Positions 52,267 through 60,680 of a DNA stretch of 64,000 nucleotides are shown here, piece by piece (the stretch's first letter is position 1; each line of letters starts with the position of its first letter). The notes beneath the pieces were generated by a model. It saw only the letters and a program-made list of their open reading frames with translations, did no database searches and was not told where the DNA came from. Source of the DNA: Streptomyces sp. NBC_00820 (GTDB lineage Bacteria; Actinomycetota; Actinomycetes; Streptomycetales; Streptomycetaceae); contig NZ_CP108882.1 of the NCBI RefSeq assembly GCF_036347055.1, positions 5,498,501 through 5,562,500 of the forward strand, read 5' to 3'. A program made the position numbers and the translations under genes.

Positions 52267-53900
52267 GCGCCACCTCCCGGCACCGGGGCGGGAACGCCCG
52301 TCGTACGCAGCGGCAGCCGCGCCTCGAACACCGCCCCGCCCTCCTCGCCCGCGTCCACCGTCAGGGTCCCGCCGAGCCGGGTCACCGCCTGCCGGACCAG
52401 GGCCAGGCCCAGGCCCCGCCCGCCGGGCCGGGCCGGCTTCGTGGAGAACCCCGCCTGGAACACCAGGCCGACATGGGCGGGGTCGACCCCCGGACCGGTG
52501 TCCGACACGCGCAGCACCAGTTCCGCGGCCGAGGCGCACGCCGTCACCGTCACCCGGGCCCCGACGCTTCCCTGCGCCGCGTCCACCGCGTTGTCGATCA
52601 GGTTGCCGAGGACGGTGACCAGGTCACGGGCGGAGAGTCCGGCCGGGAGCAGACCGTCGTCCAGCCGGCTGTCCGGCGACACGATCAGCTCCACGCCCCG
52701 CTCGTTCGCCTGGGCCGTCTTCCCCAGCAGCAGCGCGGCCAGTACCGGTTCGCTCACCGCGGCCACCACCTGGTCGGTCAGCGCCTGCGCCAGCTCCAGT
52801 TCGGCCGTCGCGAACTCCACCGCCTCCGGTGCCCGGCCCAGTTCGATCAGGGAGACGACCGTGTGCAGCCGGTTGGCGGCCTCGTGCGCCTGGGAACGCA
52901 GGGCCTGGGTGAAACCGCGCTCCGAGTCCAGCTCGCCCATCAGGGACCGCAGTTCCGTCACATCGCGAAGCGTGACCACCGTGCCCCGGCGCTCCCCGCC
53001 CGAGACCGGTGAGGTGTTGACGACCAGCACCCGCGACGCCGTCAGGTGCACCTCGTCCACGCGCGGCTCGGACGACAGCAGAGCCCCCGTCAGCGGGGCC
53101 GGCAGACCGAGGCCGGCCACCGAACGTCCGACCACGTCGTCCTCGCCGCCCACACCGAGCAATTCCCGGCCGCCGTCGTTGATCAGCGCCACCCGGTACT
53201 GGCCGTCCAGCATCAGCAGCCCCTCGCGCACCGCGTGCAGAGCCGCCTGGTGGTAGTCGTACACGCGGCTCAGCTCGGTCGCGTTCATGCCGTGGGTGTG
53301 CCGGCGCAGCCGGGCGTTGGTGACGTACGTGCCGACCGCGCCCAGCAGCAGGGTGCCGCCGGCGAACAGCAGCAGGGTCGTGACCTGGTCCTGCACCCGT
53401 GCGCTGATCGCCTCCACCCTGATGCCCGCGCTGACCAGGCCGATGACCCGGCCGTTCTCCTTCACGGGCGTCACCGCGCGGACGGACGCGCCGAGGGTGC
53501 CGGTGTAGGTCTCGGTGAAGGTGTGCCCCTGCCGGGCGGGTGCGATGCGGCCGAGGAAGGGCCTGCCGATCTGCTCGCGGTCGGGGTGGGTCCAGCGGAT
53601 GCCCCGCGGATCCATGATCGTGACGAAGTCGACGTCGGCGTCCCGGATGACCTGGAGCGCGTACGGTTCCAGCTCGGCCGTGGGGTCGGGGGTGTGGATC
53701 GCCGAGCGCACCGAGGGGGCGTCCGCGATCGAGCGGGCCACCGCCGTCACCTGGCGGACCGCGGCGTCCTCGGCCTGCCGCTCGTCGCTGACGTAGGTGA
53801 ACAGCGCGTACCCGGCCACGACCACCGCTATGAGCACGGCCTGCATGGCGAACAGCTGGCCCGCGAGGCTGCGGGGTCCGGGGAGGGCGGGGAAACGCAT
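52263..53900 (-). CDS. CitA/DcuS-type sensor histidine kinase
   Basis: A 545-residue protein. First span at about 16-37, an extracellular PAS-like sensor (about 38-168, with DFVTIMDPRGIRWTHPDREQIG and GTLGASVRAVTPV typical of CitA), a second span at about 171-192, a cytoplasmic PAS domain, an H-box in SQAHEAANRLHTVVSLIELG, an N-box NLIDNAVDAA and G-boxes DTGPGVD and GRGLGLALV. The start at 53900 has GGAGAGG ten bases upstream. Periplasm-facing sensing of dicarboxylates or tricarboxylates is expected. Confidence 0.93.
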   Translation of the reverse strand: MRFPALPGPRSLAGQLFAMQAVLIAVVVAGYALFTYVSDERQAEDAAVRQVTAVARSIADAPSVRSAIHTPDPTAELEPYALQVIRDADVDFVTIMDPRGIRWTHPDREQIGRPFLGRIAPARQGHTFTETYTGTLGASVRAVTPVKENGRVIGLVSAGIRVEAISARVQDQVTTLLLFAGGTLLLGAVGTYVTNARLRRHTHGMNATELSRVYDYHQAALHAVREGLLMLDGQYRVALINDGGRELLGVGGEDDVVGRSVAGLGLPAPLTGALLSSEPRVDEVHLTASRVLVVNTSPVSGGERRGTVVTLRDVTELRSLMGELDSERGFTQALRSQAHEAANRLHTVVSLIELGRAPEAVEFATAELELAQALTDQVVAAVSEPVLAALLLGKTAQANERGVELIVSPDSRLDDGLLPAGLSARDLVTVLGNLIDNAVDAAQGSVGARVTVTACASAAELVLRVSDTGPGVDPAHVGLVFQAGFSTKPARPGGRGLGLALVRQAVTRLGGTLTVDAGEEGGAVFEARLPLRTTGVPAPVPGGGA

Positions 53901-54052
53901 GCCTGCAGTGTGCCTCTCCGTGTAAGCGTGAACTAAATGAACGGAAGGGTGACCGCCCTCACACGGCGGGAGATAGTCACGGCATTCCCCCGCATAACCC
54001 GGACGTGAGCCGCACGCCGGTGATGCCGACGAAGACGTCAAGGAGGGCAGCC

Positions 54053-55414
54053 GTGGCCGCCAGCACACCCGATCCGGCACCTGCCGCACCCGCTGTGAAG
54101 CGGGACCGGACCCACTACCTGTACATAGCCGTCATCGCGGCGGTCGCGCTCGGCATCGCCGTCGGGCTCATCTGGCCCGACGCCGGAGTCGAACTCAAGC
54201 CGCTGGGCACCGGCTTCGTGAACCTGATCAAGATGATGATCTCGCCGATCATCTTCTGCACGATCGTGCTGGGCATCGGGTCCGTGCGCAAGGCCGCGAA
54301 GGTCGGCGCCGTCGGCGGTATGGCGCTCGGCTACTTCACGGTGATGTCGATCGTGGCGCTCGCCATCGGCCTCGTCGTCGGCAACGTGCTGCACCCGGGC
54401 GAGGGGCTGCACCTGACCGCCGCGCTCAAGCAGACCGGGCACGCCCAGGTGTCCGCCGACGCGCTGCCGCCCGTCGACTTCGTGCTGTCGATCATCCCGG
54501 TCACCTTCGTGTCCGCCTTCACCGAGGGGCAGGTGCTCCAGACCCTGCTGATCGCCCTGCTCACCGGCTTCGCGCTGCAGGCGATGGGCCCGGCCGGACA
54601 GCCGGTGCTGCGCGGGGTCGAGCACATCCAGCGGCTCGTCTTCCGCATCCTGTCGATGGTCATGTGGGCGGCGCCGGTCGGTGCCTTCGGTGCCATCGCG
54701 GCCGTCGTCGGATCGGCCGGCCTGGACGCGCTCAAGAGCCTCGCCGTACTGATGCTCGGGTTCTACGTGACCTGCTTCCTCTTCGTCTTCGTCGTGCTCG
54801 GCACGCTGCTGCGGATCGTCTCCGGGGTGAACGTCTTCGCCCTGTTCAAGTACCTCGCCCGCGAGTTCCTGCTGATCCTGTCGACCTCCTCCTCCGAGTC
54901 GGCGCTGCCGCGGCTCATCGCGAAGATGGAGCACCTCGGCGTCAGCAAGGCCGTCGTGGGCATCACCGTGCCGACCGGCTACTCGTTCAACCTCGACGGC
55001 ACGATGATCTACATGACCATGGCGTCGCTGTACATCGCCGACGCCCTGGGCACCCCGATGTCCGTGGGCGAGCAGATCCCGCTGCTGCTGTTCCTGCTCC
55101 TCGCCTCCAAGGGCGCGGCGGGCGTCAGCGGCGCGGGCCTGGCGACGCTGGCGGGCGGCCTGCAGTCGCACAAGCCCGCGCTGGTCGACGGCGTCGGCCT
55201 GATCGTCGGCATCGACCGCTTCATGAGCGAGGCGCGCGCCCTGACGAACTTCGCGGGCAACTCCGTCGCCACGGTGCTGATCGGCACGTGGACCAAGGAG
55301 ATCGACCCCGAGCGCGTGAAGCGGGTGCTCGGCGGGGAATTGCCGTTCGACGAGACGACGTTGCCGGACGAGGAGGGCTCGGAGCCCGAGCCCAAGGAAC
55401 TCGCCACGGCGTAG
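54053..55414 (+). CDS. dctA: C4-dicarboxylate/H+ (DAACS) symporter
   Basis: A 453-residue membrane protein. GTG 54053 is chosen because AAGGAGGG lies six bases upstream. Signature blocks of the family are the Ser-rich loop STSSSESALPRLI, GYSFNLDGTMIYM (NMDGT-like) and GIDRFMSEARALTNFAGN. It imports succinate, fumarate or malate. Divergent from the CitA/CitB pair across a 152-bp gap, which is the arrangement expected for its own regulator. The acidic C-terminal tail is cytoplasmic. Confidence 0.94.
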   Translation: MAASTPDPAPAAPAVKRDRTHYLYIAVIAAVALGIAVGLIWPDAGVELKPLGTGFVNLIKMMISPIIFCTIVLGIGSVRKAAKVGAVGGMALGYFTVMSIVALAIGLVVGNVLHPGEGLHLTAALKQTGHAQVSADALPPVDFVLSIIPVTFVSAFTEGQVLQTLLIALLTGFALQAMGPAGQPVLRGVEHIQRLVFRILSMVMWAAPVGAFGAIAAVVGSAGLDALKSLAVLMLGFYVTCFLFVFVVLGTLLRIVSGVNVFALFKYLAREFLLILSTSSSESALPRLIAKMEHLGVSKAVVGITVPTGYSFNLDGTMIYMTMASLYIADALGTPMSVGEQIPLLLFLLLASKGAAGVSGAGLATLAGGLQSHKPALVDGVGLIVGIDRFMSEARALTNFAGNSVATVLIGTWTKEIDPERVKRVLGGELPFDETTLPDEEGSEPEPKELATA

Positions 55415-55427
55415 CACCCCCACGACT

Positions 55428-55468
55428 CCGTACGTCCGGACCCGCCTGAACCGGGGCCGGGCGTACGG
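55428..55468 (+). terminator. Hairpin after dctA
   Basis: CCGTACGTCCGG / CCGGGCGTACGG, 12 bp with one G-T pair and a 17-base loop, 13 bases past the dctA stop. Confidence 0.55.
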
Positions 55469-55490
55469 CTGTTTCCACGTACGGCCGTTT

Positions 55491-55560
55491 CCGCGTCCTC
55501 CGAGTCCTCCGCGTCCTCCGAGTCCGCCGCGTCTCCTGGGCCGTCTACGGCCGTCTACGG
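55491..55560. repeat. Short tandem duplications
   Basis: Two 18-bp units (55491-55508, 55509-55526, each starting CCGCGTCCTCCGAGTCC) and two 10-bp units (CCGTCTACGG, 55541-55560), just downstream of the tetR stop. Probably slippage-derived, without clear function. Confidence 0.65.
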
Positions 55561-55608
55561 CCGCCGCGGCCCTTACGCCCTCTGCGGCCCCTGCGCCCTC
55601 CGCGTCCG

Positions 55609-56232
55609 CTACGGTCGCGCGCTCACCGTCGCCACCAGGTCGCCGGCCGCCCGGACCGGCATGCCCGAGGCGGCCAGGAGGGTGACCGTGGCCGCGCGGC
55701 CCGCCTCCTGCGCGGGGATCAGGCCGTCGTTGACCGCCTCCATCACACCGAACAGCATCTGCTCCTGCGCGTACGCGAGGGCCGGCGCGGGCAACGGGGA
55801 GCTGAACACGCCCTCGTCCAGGCAGCGCTGAAGCAGCCTGACCTTGTCCGCGCGCAAGGGGGCGAGGCGTTCGCGGATGCCCTGCACGGTGACCGTGCGC
55901 TGGGCGAGGGCGACCAGCAGGCGGTAGCGGTCGGCGGCCGCCCACATCGCGAGCACCGACCGGACCAGGGCCTCTGCCGGGTCCGCGACCCCCTCGCGGG
56001 CGACCTTGTCCGCCTTCGTCAGCGCCTCCACCGCCTCGTCGGTGAGCGTGCTGATGAGCGCCTCCCGGCTGGGGAAGTGCCCGTACACCGTGCGGCGTAC
56101 GACACCGGCGGCGCGCGCGATCTGGTCCATGGACGCGTCGGGGTCGCGCAGCAGCTCGGCGAGTGCGACGTCGAGGATGCGGCGCCTGTTGGCGTCGGCG
56201 CGGCTGGTGTTACCCGTGGTCATGTCAGCCAT
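55609..56232 (-). CDS. TetR-family repressor of the adjacent MFS gene
   Basis: A 207-residue protein. The helix-turn-helix is near residues 17-60 (RILDVALAELLRDPDASMDQIARAAGVVRRTVYGHFPSREAL), with a ligand pocket domain after it. The start at 56232 has GAGGG seven bases upstream. Divergent from the MFS exporter with three similar palindromes between them, the standard layout of a drug-responsive repressor and its pump. Confidence 0.92.
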   Translation of the reverse strand: MADMTTGNTSRADANRRRILDVALAELLRDPDASMDQIARAAGVVRRTVYGHFPSREALISTLTDEAVEALTKADKVAREGVADPAEALVRSVLAMWAAADRYRLLVALAQRTVTVQGIRERLAPLRADKVRLLQRCLDEGVFSSPLPAPALAYAQEQMLFGVMEAVNDGLIPAQEAGRAATVTLLAASGMPVRAAGDLVATVSARP

Positions 56233-56260
56233 TCTGCACGCCCTCGCCCCACCCGTTCAT

Positions 56261-56323
56261 TTGCACAGCGTTGTGCAGCGACGTATATTGCACATCGTTG
56301 CGCAATTGCACGCCACTGTGCAA
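56261..56323. promoter_or_regulatory. MFS promoter with three TetR operators
   Basis: Three 18-bp sites of the form TTGCACA-N4-TGTGCAA with one deviation each: 56261-56278, 56288-56305 and 56306-56323; the last two abut. A near-consensus promoter TTGCAC (56261-56266), 17 bp, TATATT (56284-56289) is embedded: site 1 covers the -35 box, and site 2 overlaps the last bases of the -10 box and the expected start. Confidence 0.85.
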
Positions 56324-56360
56324 ATCGAGCGTCGCGTATCCGAGAAGGGCAACCCCTGCC

Positions 56361-58169
56361 ATGCGACTCGTCATGTCCGAACCGGTAGAGCGGACGGACC
56401 GCCCCTACGCCCGGCGCTGGTGGGCACTCCTCGTGCTCTGCCTGAGCCTGCTGATCATCGTGATGGCGAACACCGCCCTCACGGTTGCCGCGCCCGACAT
56501 GACCCGGGACCTCGGCCTGTCCAGCGCCGACCTCCAGTGGGTGATCGACGGCTACACCGTGCCGTACGCGGCGCTGATGCTGCTGCTCGGCGCGATCGGC
56601 GACAAGTACACCCGGCGCGGAGCACTCGTCCTCGGTCTCGTGGTCTTCGGCGGGGGCGCCGTCTTCGGCAGCCTCGCGGACAGCTCCACGACCGTCATCG
56701 CCGCCCGCGCGGTGATGGGCGTCGGCGCGGCGCTCATCATGCCCGCCACTCTCTCCCTGCTCGCCGCGACCTTCCCGCGCGCCGAGCGAGCCAAGGCCAT
56801 CACCCTGTGGACCGCCACCGCCGGGCTCGCCATCGCCGCGGGCCCCGTCGTCGCGGGCGCGCTGCTGCGCGGCCACGACTGGTCCTCCACCTTCCTGATC
56901 AACGTGCCCATCGCCGCCGTGGCGATCGTCGGCACCCTCGTGCTCGTACCGCCGTCCAAGGCCGGCCACCAAAACCGGATCGACTACGTCGGCGGCGCGC
57001 TGTCGGTGATCTGGACCGGCTCGCTGGTCTACATGATCATCGAGGGTCCGCACTTCGGCTGGGGCGCGAAGGCCGTCACCGCGGCCGTCGTCGCGGGGCT
57101 GGGGCTGATCGCCTTCGTCCTGTGGGAGCTGCGCCACCCCCACCCGATCCTGGACGTGCGCCGCTTCGCCGACCGCCGCTTCGCGGGCTCCAACCTCGCC
57201 GTCGCCCTGTTCTTCCTCGCCGTCTTCGGCGCCTTCTACTACCTCACCCAGCACCTGCAGTTCGTCCTCGGCTACGACGCCCTGGAGACCGGCGTGCGCA
57301 TGCTGCCGCTGGCCGGCGCCGTCTTCGTGGGCTCCGCCCTCACCGGCTGGCTCACCCCGCGCGTCGGCATGAAGTGGACGGTCACCGCGGGCATGGTCGG
57401 CGGCACCACCGCCCTCGCCCTGCTGACCCGGGTGGACGCGGCCTCGACGTACGCCGACTTCGTCGCGCCCCTCGTCGTCCTCGGCCTCGCCATCGGCCTC
57501 GCCCTCTCGCCCTGCACCGACGCGATCATGGGCTCCTTCCCGGAGTCCCAGCTCGGCGTCGGCGGCGCGGTCAACGACACCTCGCTGGAGCTGGGCGGCT
57601 CGCTCGGCATCGCGATCCTCGGCTCGCTGCTGTCGACGTCGTACGGCGACCACCTCACCGACGCCACCGCCGGCAGCAAGCTCCCGGCGAACGCCCTGGA
57701 CACCGCGAAGGACTCGGTCGGCGCCGGGTACGCCGTCGCGCAGGGCATCGGCGACAAGGCGCACCAGCTGGCCGCCCAGGCCGCCCGGGCGAGCGACCCC
57801 CAGCAGGCCGCCCAGCTCAAGCAGCAGGCCGCCCAGCTCGGCGCCGGTGCCCGGCAGATGGCGGACGCGGTCGGCGCCTCCTTCTCCGACGCCGTCGCCC
57901 ACACCAGCCTGATCGGCGCGGTGATCCTGGGCGCCGGAACCGTCCTGGTGGCCGTCCTGTTGCCACGCCGAGAGCCTGTTGAGACCGTCGAGGGCATCGA
58001 GCCCGCCGAGGAGGTGGCGGAGGTCGCCGGGGACGCCAAGGAGGTCAAGGCAGCCGACGCCGAGGGCTCCGAGGACGCCAGGGCGGCCGAGGGCACCGAG
58101 CCCGCCGAGCCCGCCGAGAAGGTCGCGGAGGCCGAGCCGAAGGAGCCGGCGGACAGCGCCGCCGGCTGA
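56361..58169 (+). CDS. MFS drug exporter (EmrB/QacA, 14-span type)
   Basis: A 602-residue protein with about 14 membrane spans. It begins RRWWALLVLCLSLLIIVMANTALTVAAPDM, has DLQWVIDGYTVPYAALMLLLGAIGDKYTRRGAL (motif A) and WSSTFLINVPI. Long-form features are an Ala/Gln-rich loop before the last span (LAAQAARASDPQQAAQLKQQAAQLG) and an acidic C-terminal tail of about 65 residues. Start at 56361, with 56373 as alternative. Likely exports a hydrophobic toxic compound when the TetR repressor is released. Confidence 0.93.
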   Translation: MRLVMSEPVERTDRPYARRWWALLVLCLSLLIIVMANTALTVAAPDMTRDLGLSSADLQWVIDGYTVPYAALMLLLGAIGDKYTRRGALVLGLVVFGGGAVFGSLADSSTTVIAARAVMGVGAALIMPATLSLLAATFPRAERAKAITLWTATAGLAIAAGPVVAGALLRGHDWSSTFLINVPIAAVAIVGTLVLVPPSKAGHQNRIDYVGGALSVIWTGSLVYMIIEGPHFGWGAKAVTAAVVAGLGLIAFVLWELRHPHPILDVRRFADRRFAGSNLAVALFFLAVFGAFYYLTQHLQFVLGYDALETGVRMLPLAGAVFVGSALTGWLTPRVGMKWTVTAGMVGGTTALALLTRVDAASTYADFVAPLVVLGLAIGLALSPCTDAIMGSFPESQLGVGGAVNDTSLELGGSLGIAILGSLLSTSYGDHLTDATAGSKLPANALDTAKDSVGAGYAVAQGIGDKAHQLAAQAARASDPQQAAQLKQQAAQLGAGARQMADAVGASFSDAVAHTSLIGAVILGAGTVLVAVLLPRREPVETVEGIEPAEEVAEVAGDAKEVKAADAEGSEDARAAEGTEPAEPAEKVAEAEPKEPADSAAG

Positions 58170-58295
58170 CCCCTCGCACTCCCGCCTGCCGACCCGTCTT
58201 ACCCCCGCCCCACCCGCATCCACTAGCGTGCCGAGCCGGAACACCGGAGCGGCACGTCGGTGCGTGCTCCAGAAAACGGTACGGAGGTACGGGGG

Positions 58296-59063
58296 ATGAA
58301 GATCGACTGGGACAGGCGCACGTGCGCGCGCAAGGGGCATGTGACCTACGCGCCCGACGATCCCCGGCTGCGGGTGCGGCTGCACGCCGCGACCGGGCTC
58401 GGGGAGGCGTGGCGCTGCCTGCGCTGCGGGGACTTCGCGCTCGGCGAGCCCCACGGCTCGGGACCGGCCTCCGAGGCGCCGCTCGTCCCGCGAGGCAAGG
58501 TGCTGCGGGACCTGTTCATCCTGCGTTTCCTGGCCATCGAGCGGGCCGTGCGCGGGGTTTTCATCGTGCTGGTCGCGATCGCTGTGTGGAAATTTAGCAA
58601 CAGCCAGGACGCGGTACGCCGGCTCTTCAACGAGTACCTGAACATCTTCCGTCCGGTGTTCGTGCACTTCCACTACGACCTCGACCACTCACCGGTCGTC
58701 GGCTCCATCCAGAAGGTCTTCGGCTACAAGCACTCCACCCTCCTGATCGTGGCCGGCCTGCTGCTGGCCTACGCCCTGATCGAACTCGTCGAGGCGGGCG
58801 GTCTCTGGTACGCCAAGCGCTGGGCGGAGTACCTGACCGTCGTCGCCACCGCCGCGTTCCTCCCCCTGGAGGTCTACGAGCTCACCGAGCACGTCAGCTG
58901 GTTCAAGATCGCCACCCTCGTCCTCAACATCCTCGCGGTCCTCTACATCGCCGTCGCCAAACGCCTCTTCGGCCTGCGGGGCGGGCGCAGGGCCTTCGAC
59001 GAGGAGCGGCGGAGCGCGTCGCTGCTGGAGGTGGAGGAGTCGGCGGGGGTGGCCGCGGGTTGA
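58296..59063 (+). CDS. DUF2127 membrane protein
   Basis: A 255-residue protein. ATG 58296 follows GGAGG and GGGGG. The N-terminus has a possible zinc site (CARKGH...CLRCGD), then four membrane spans typical of DUF2127 (IERAVRGVFIVLVAIAVW; STLLIVAGLLLAYALIELVEAGGLW; YLTVVATAAFLPLEVYELTEH; IATLVLNILAVLYIAVAKRLF). Function unknown. Its segment 58598-58637 is nearly repeated at 60539-60578 next to the TnpB element. Confidence 0.87.
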   Translation: MKIDWDRRTCARKGHVTYAPDDPRLRVRLHAATGLGEAWRCLRCGDFALGEPHGSGPASEAPLVPRGKVLRDLFILRFLAIERAVRGVFIVLVAIAVWKFSNSQDAVRRLFNEYLNIFRPVFVHFHYDLDHSPVVGSIQKVFGYKHSTLLIVAGLLLAYALIELVEAGGLWYAKRWAEYLTVVATAAFLPLEVYELTEHVSWFKIATLVLNILAVLYIAVAKRLFGLRGGRRAFDEERRSASLLEVEESAGVAAG

Positions 59064-59284
59064 CGTACCCCAGGTCTCGGCCCACTCAACTCCGCCCACC
59101 CTGAATCCGACTATGTCACCGGGTCCAGCCGGCCCTCCACAAGGTCCGGGTAGCTGCGGTGCAGAGCCCCGAGTGCCTGAGGTGAGAAGTGCGGCCGTCA
59201 GCGTGGCGTTCGGCAGGAAGAGGGGTGGGTGGAGTTTTTCGTGTTCGAATGCGGTGCGCGTGGTGGCTGGGTAGCGTCGCGGTT

Positions 59285-60523
59285 GTGAAGCTGGTGGTAC
59301 AGGTGAAGCTGCTGCCGACGCCAGATCAGGCGGCGGCACTCAAGGAGACCTTGCATGCCTGCAATGAGGCGGCGACCTGGGCCAGCAAGGTAGCGTTCGA
59401 AAAGAATGTGAAGAAGAACTTCGCGCTGCGCGATCACACCTACAGCGAGATCAAGGCGCGGTGGGGCCTGGGCGCGCAGGCTGCACAGCATGTGATCAAG
59501 AAAGCGTGCGACGCGTACGCCACCCTTACGGCGAAGCTGAAGGCCGGAAACCTCGGCAGGCCCGATTCGAAGCGTTACTGCCGGGCTGCCGAGAAGCCGA
59601 TCGCCTTCCGCCCGGAAGGAGCGCAGCCCTACGACGACCGGATGCTGTCCTGGCAGATCGATCAGCGGCACATCTCAATCTGGACGACTGCCGGGCGACT
59701 GAAGGGGGTGACCTTCGCCGTCGGCCCGGAGCAGGTGGCCACCCTGGCTCGTTATCGTAGGGGCGAGTCCGACCTCATGCGTCGGGACGGCATGTGGTTC
59801 CTGAATGCCACCTGTGAGGTGCCCGAAGCCGAACTGAACACCGATCCGGTGGACTTCCTCGGCATCGACCTGGGTATCGTCAACATCGCCACCAGCTCGG
59901 ACGGCGAAATCATGGCCGGACGCGAGCTGAACCGCGTCCGGGCGCGGGAGCGCAAGCTCCGCGCCAAGTTGCAGAAGAAGAACACCCCGTCTGCCAAACG
60001 CCGCCTGAAGAGGCGGCGGCGCAAGGAATCGCGGCGGGCGAAGGACATCAACCACAAGATCGCGAAACACGTGGTGGCCGAGGCTGAACGCACCGGTCGC
60101 GGGATCGCCTTGGAAGACCTCACAGGCATCCGCGAGCGGGTACGGCTTCGCAAGCCCCAACGGGCCACCCACTCCAGTTGGAGCTTCGCTCAGCTGGGGG
60201 CGTTCATCGCGTACAAGGCCCGCAAAGTGGGGGTGCCGGTGGTGTACGTCGATCCGGCGTACACCACCCGCACTTGCGCCGAATGCGGCTACATCGACAG
60301 GGCGAACCGGGTGAATCAGGCCTTGTTCGCATGCCGGTCCTGCGGATTCGTTGATCACGCGGACCGGAACGGCTCCCGCAACATCCGCGCTCGCGCGTGT
60401 GAGTTGCGGCGACGCGGGGCCCAGTCAACGGCCCCTGCCCCACCACCGCGACAGCGGGGTGGGGCTGGACGCAAACGCGGCATCATCGCCAGTGATGTCT
60501 GTTGTGCAAGCCCGTCGTTGTAG
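59285..60523 (+). CDS. tnpB: TnpB RNA-guided nuclease
   Basis: A 412-residue protein. GTG 59285 gives the family start MKLVVQVKLLPT. The RuvC triad is intact: D195 (LGIDLGIVN), E277 (ALEDLTG) and D360 (HADRNGSRN). The zinc ribbon is intact: C331/C334 (TCAECGY) and C350/C353 (CRSCG). Family knowledge: TnpB uses an RNA from the element's right end to cut DNA next to a short element-specific motif, favouring retention of the element. All catalytic parts are present, so it should be active. Base composition is slightly less GC-biased than the neighbours, in keeping with transfer. Confidence 0.92.
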   Translation: MKLVVQVKLLPTPDQAAALKETLHACNEAATWASKVAFEKNVKKNFALRDHTYSEIKARWGLGAQAAQHVIKKACDAYATLTAKLKAGNLGRPDSKRYCRAAEKPIAFRPEGAQPYDDRMLSWQIDQRHISIWTTAGRLKGVTFAVGPEQVATLARYRRGESDLMRRDGMWFLNATCEVPEAELNTDPVDFLGIDLGIVNIATSSDGEIMAGRELNRVRARERKLRAKLQKKNTPSAKRRLKRRRRKESRRAKDINHKIAKHVVAEAERTGRGIALEDLTGIRERVRLRKPQRATHSSWSFAQLGAFIAYKARKVGVPVVYVDPAYTTRTCAECGYIDRANRVNQALFACRSCGFVDHADRNGSRNIRARACELRRRGAQSTAPAPPPRQRGGAGRKRGIIASDVCCASPSL

Positions 60524-60538
60524 CGACGGGTAGTTGAC
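60400..60538 (+). ncRNA. Predicted omega/reRNA of TnpB
   Basis: By analogy with studied TnpB elements the guide scaffold covers the 3' end of tnpB and the right end. This interval has a CCCC/GGGG hairpin near 60439-60466 and the terminal stem 60511-60530. The guide would be the flank beginning at 60539 (CAACAGCCAGGACGTGG). The 5' boundary is a guess. Confidence 0.45.
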
Positions 60539-60626
60539 CAACAGCCAGGACGTGGTACGGCGGCTCTTCAATGAGTATCGGGACGCGTTTGGCCGGCCAG
60601 CGACATGGAACGCACCTCGCGGCTGA
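60539..60626 (+). pseudogene. DUF2127 gene remnant next to the IS right end
   Basis: Translated, it reads NSQDVVRRLFNEYRDAFGRP and then a stop. The intact DUF2127 protein has NSQDAVRRLFNEYLNIFRP. About 34 of the first 38 bases match 58598-58635; homology fades after about 40 bases. It is a leftover of a second DUF2127 copy, or a duplicated insertion flank. Confidence 0.7.
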
Positions 60627-60680
60627 TCTTGTTGGCGAAGCCGCGCTGACTCGGGGCCGTCCAGCCTGCGGCAGTACAGG

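Larger units (their letters stand above)
59230..60538 (+). mobile_element. TnpB-only IS200/IS605-type element (IS1341-like)
   Basis: Carries tnpB without a tnpA transposase gene. The right end is placed at 60538, after hairpin CCCGTCG-TTGTAG-CGACGGG (60511-60530) and TAGTTGAC, because the next base begins a copy of a DUF2127 segment. The left end is less certain; the AT-richer stretch around 59235-59255 is the probable boundary. Without tnpA it can move only with help from a relative elsewhere. Confidence 0.7.
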
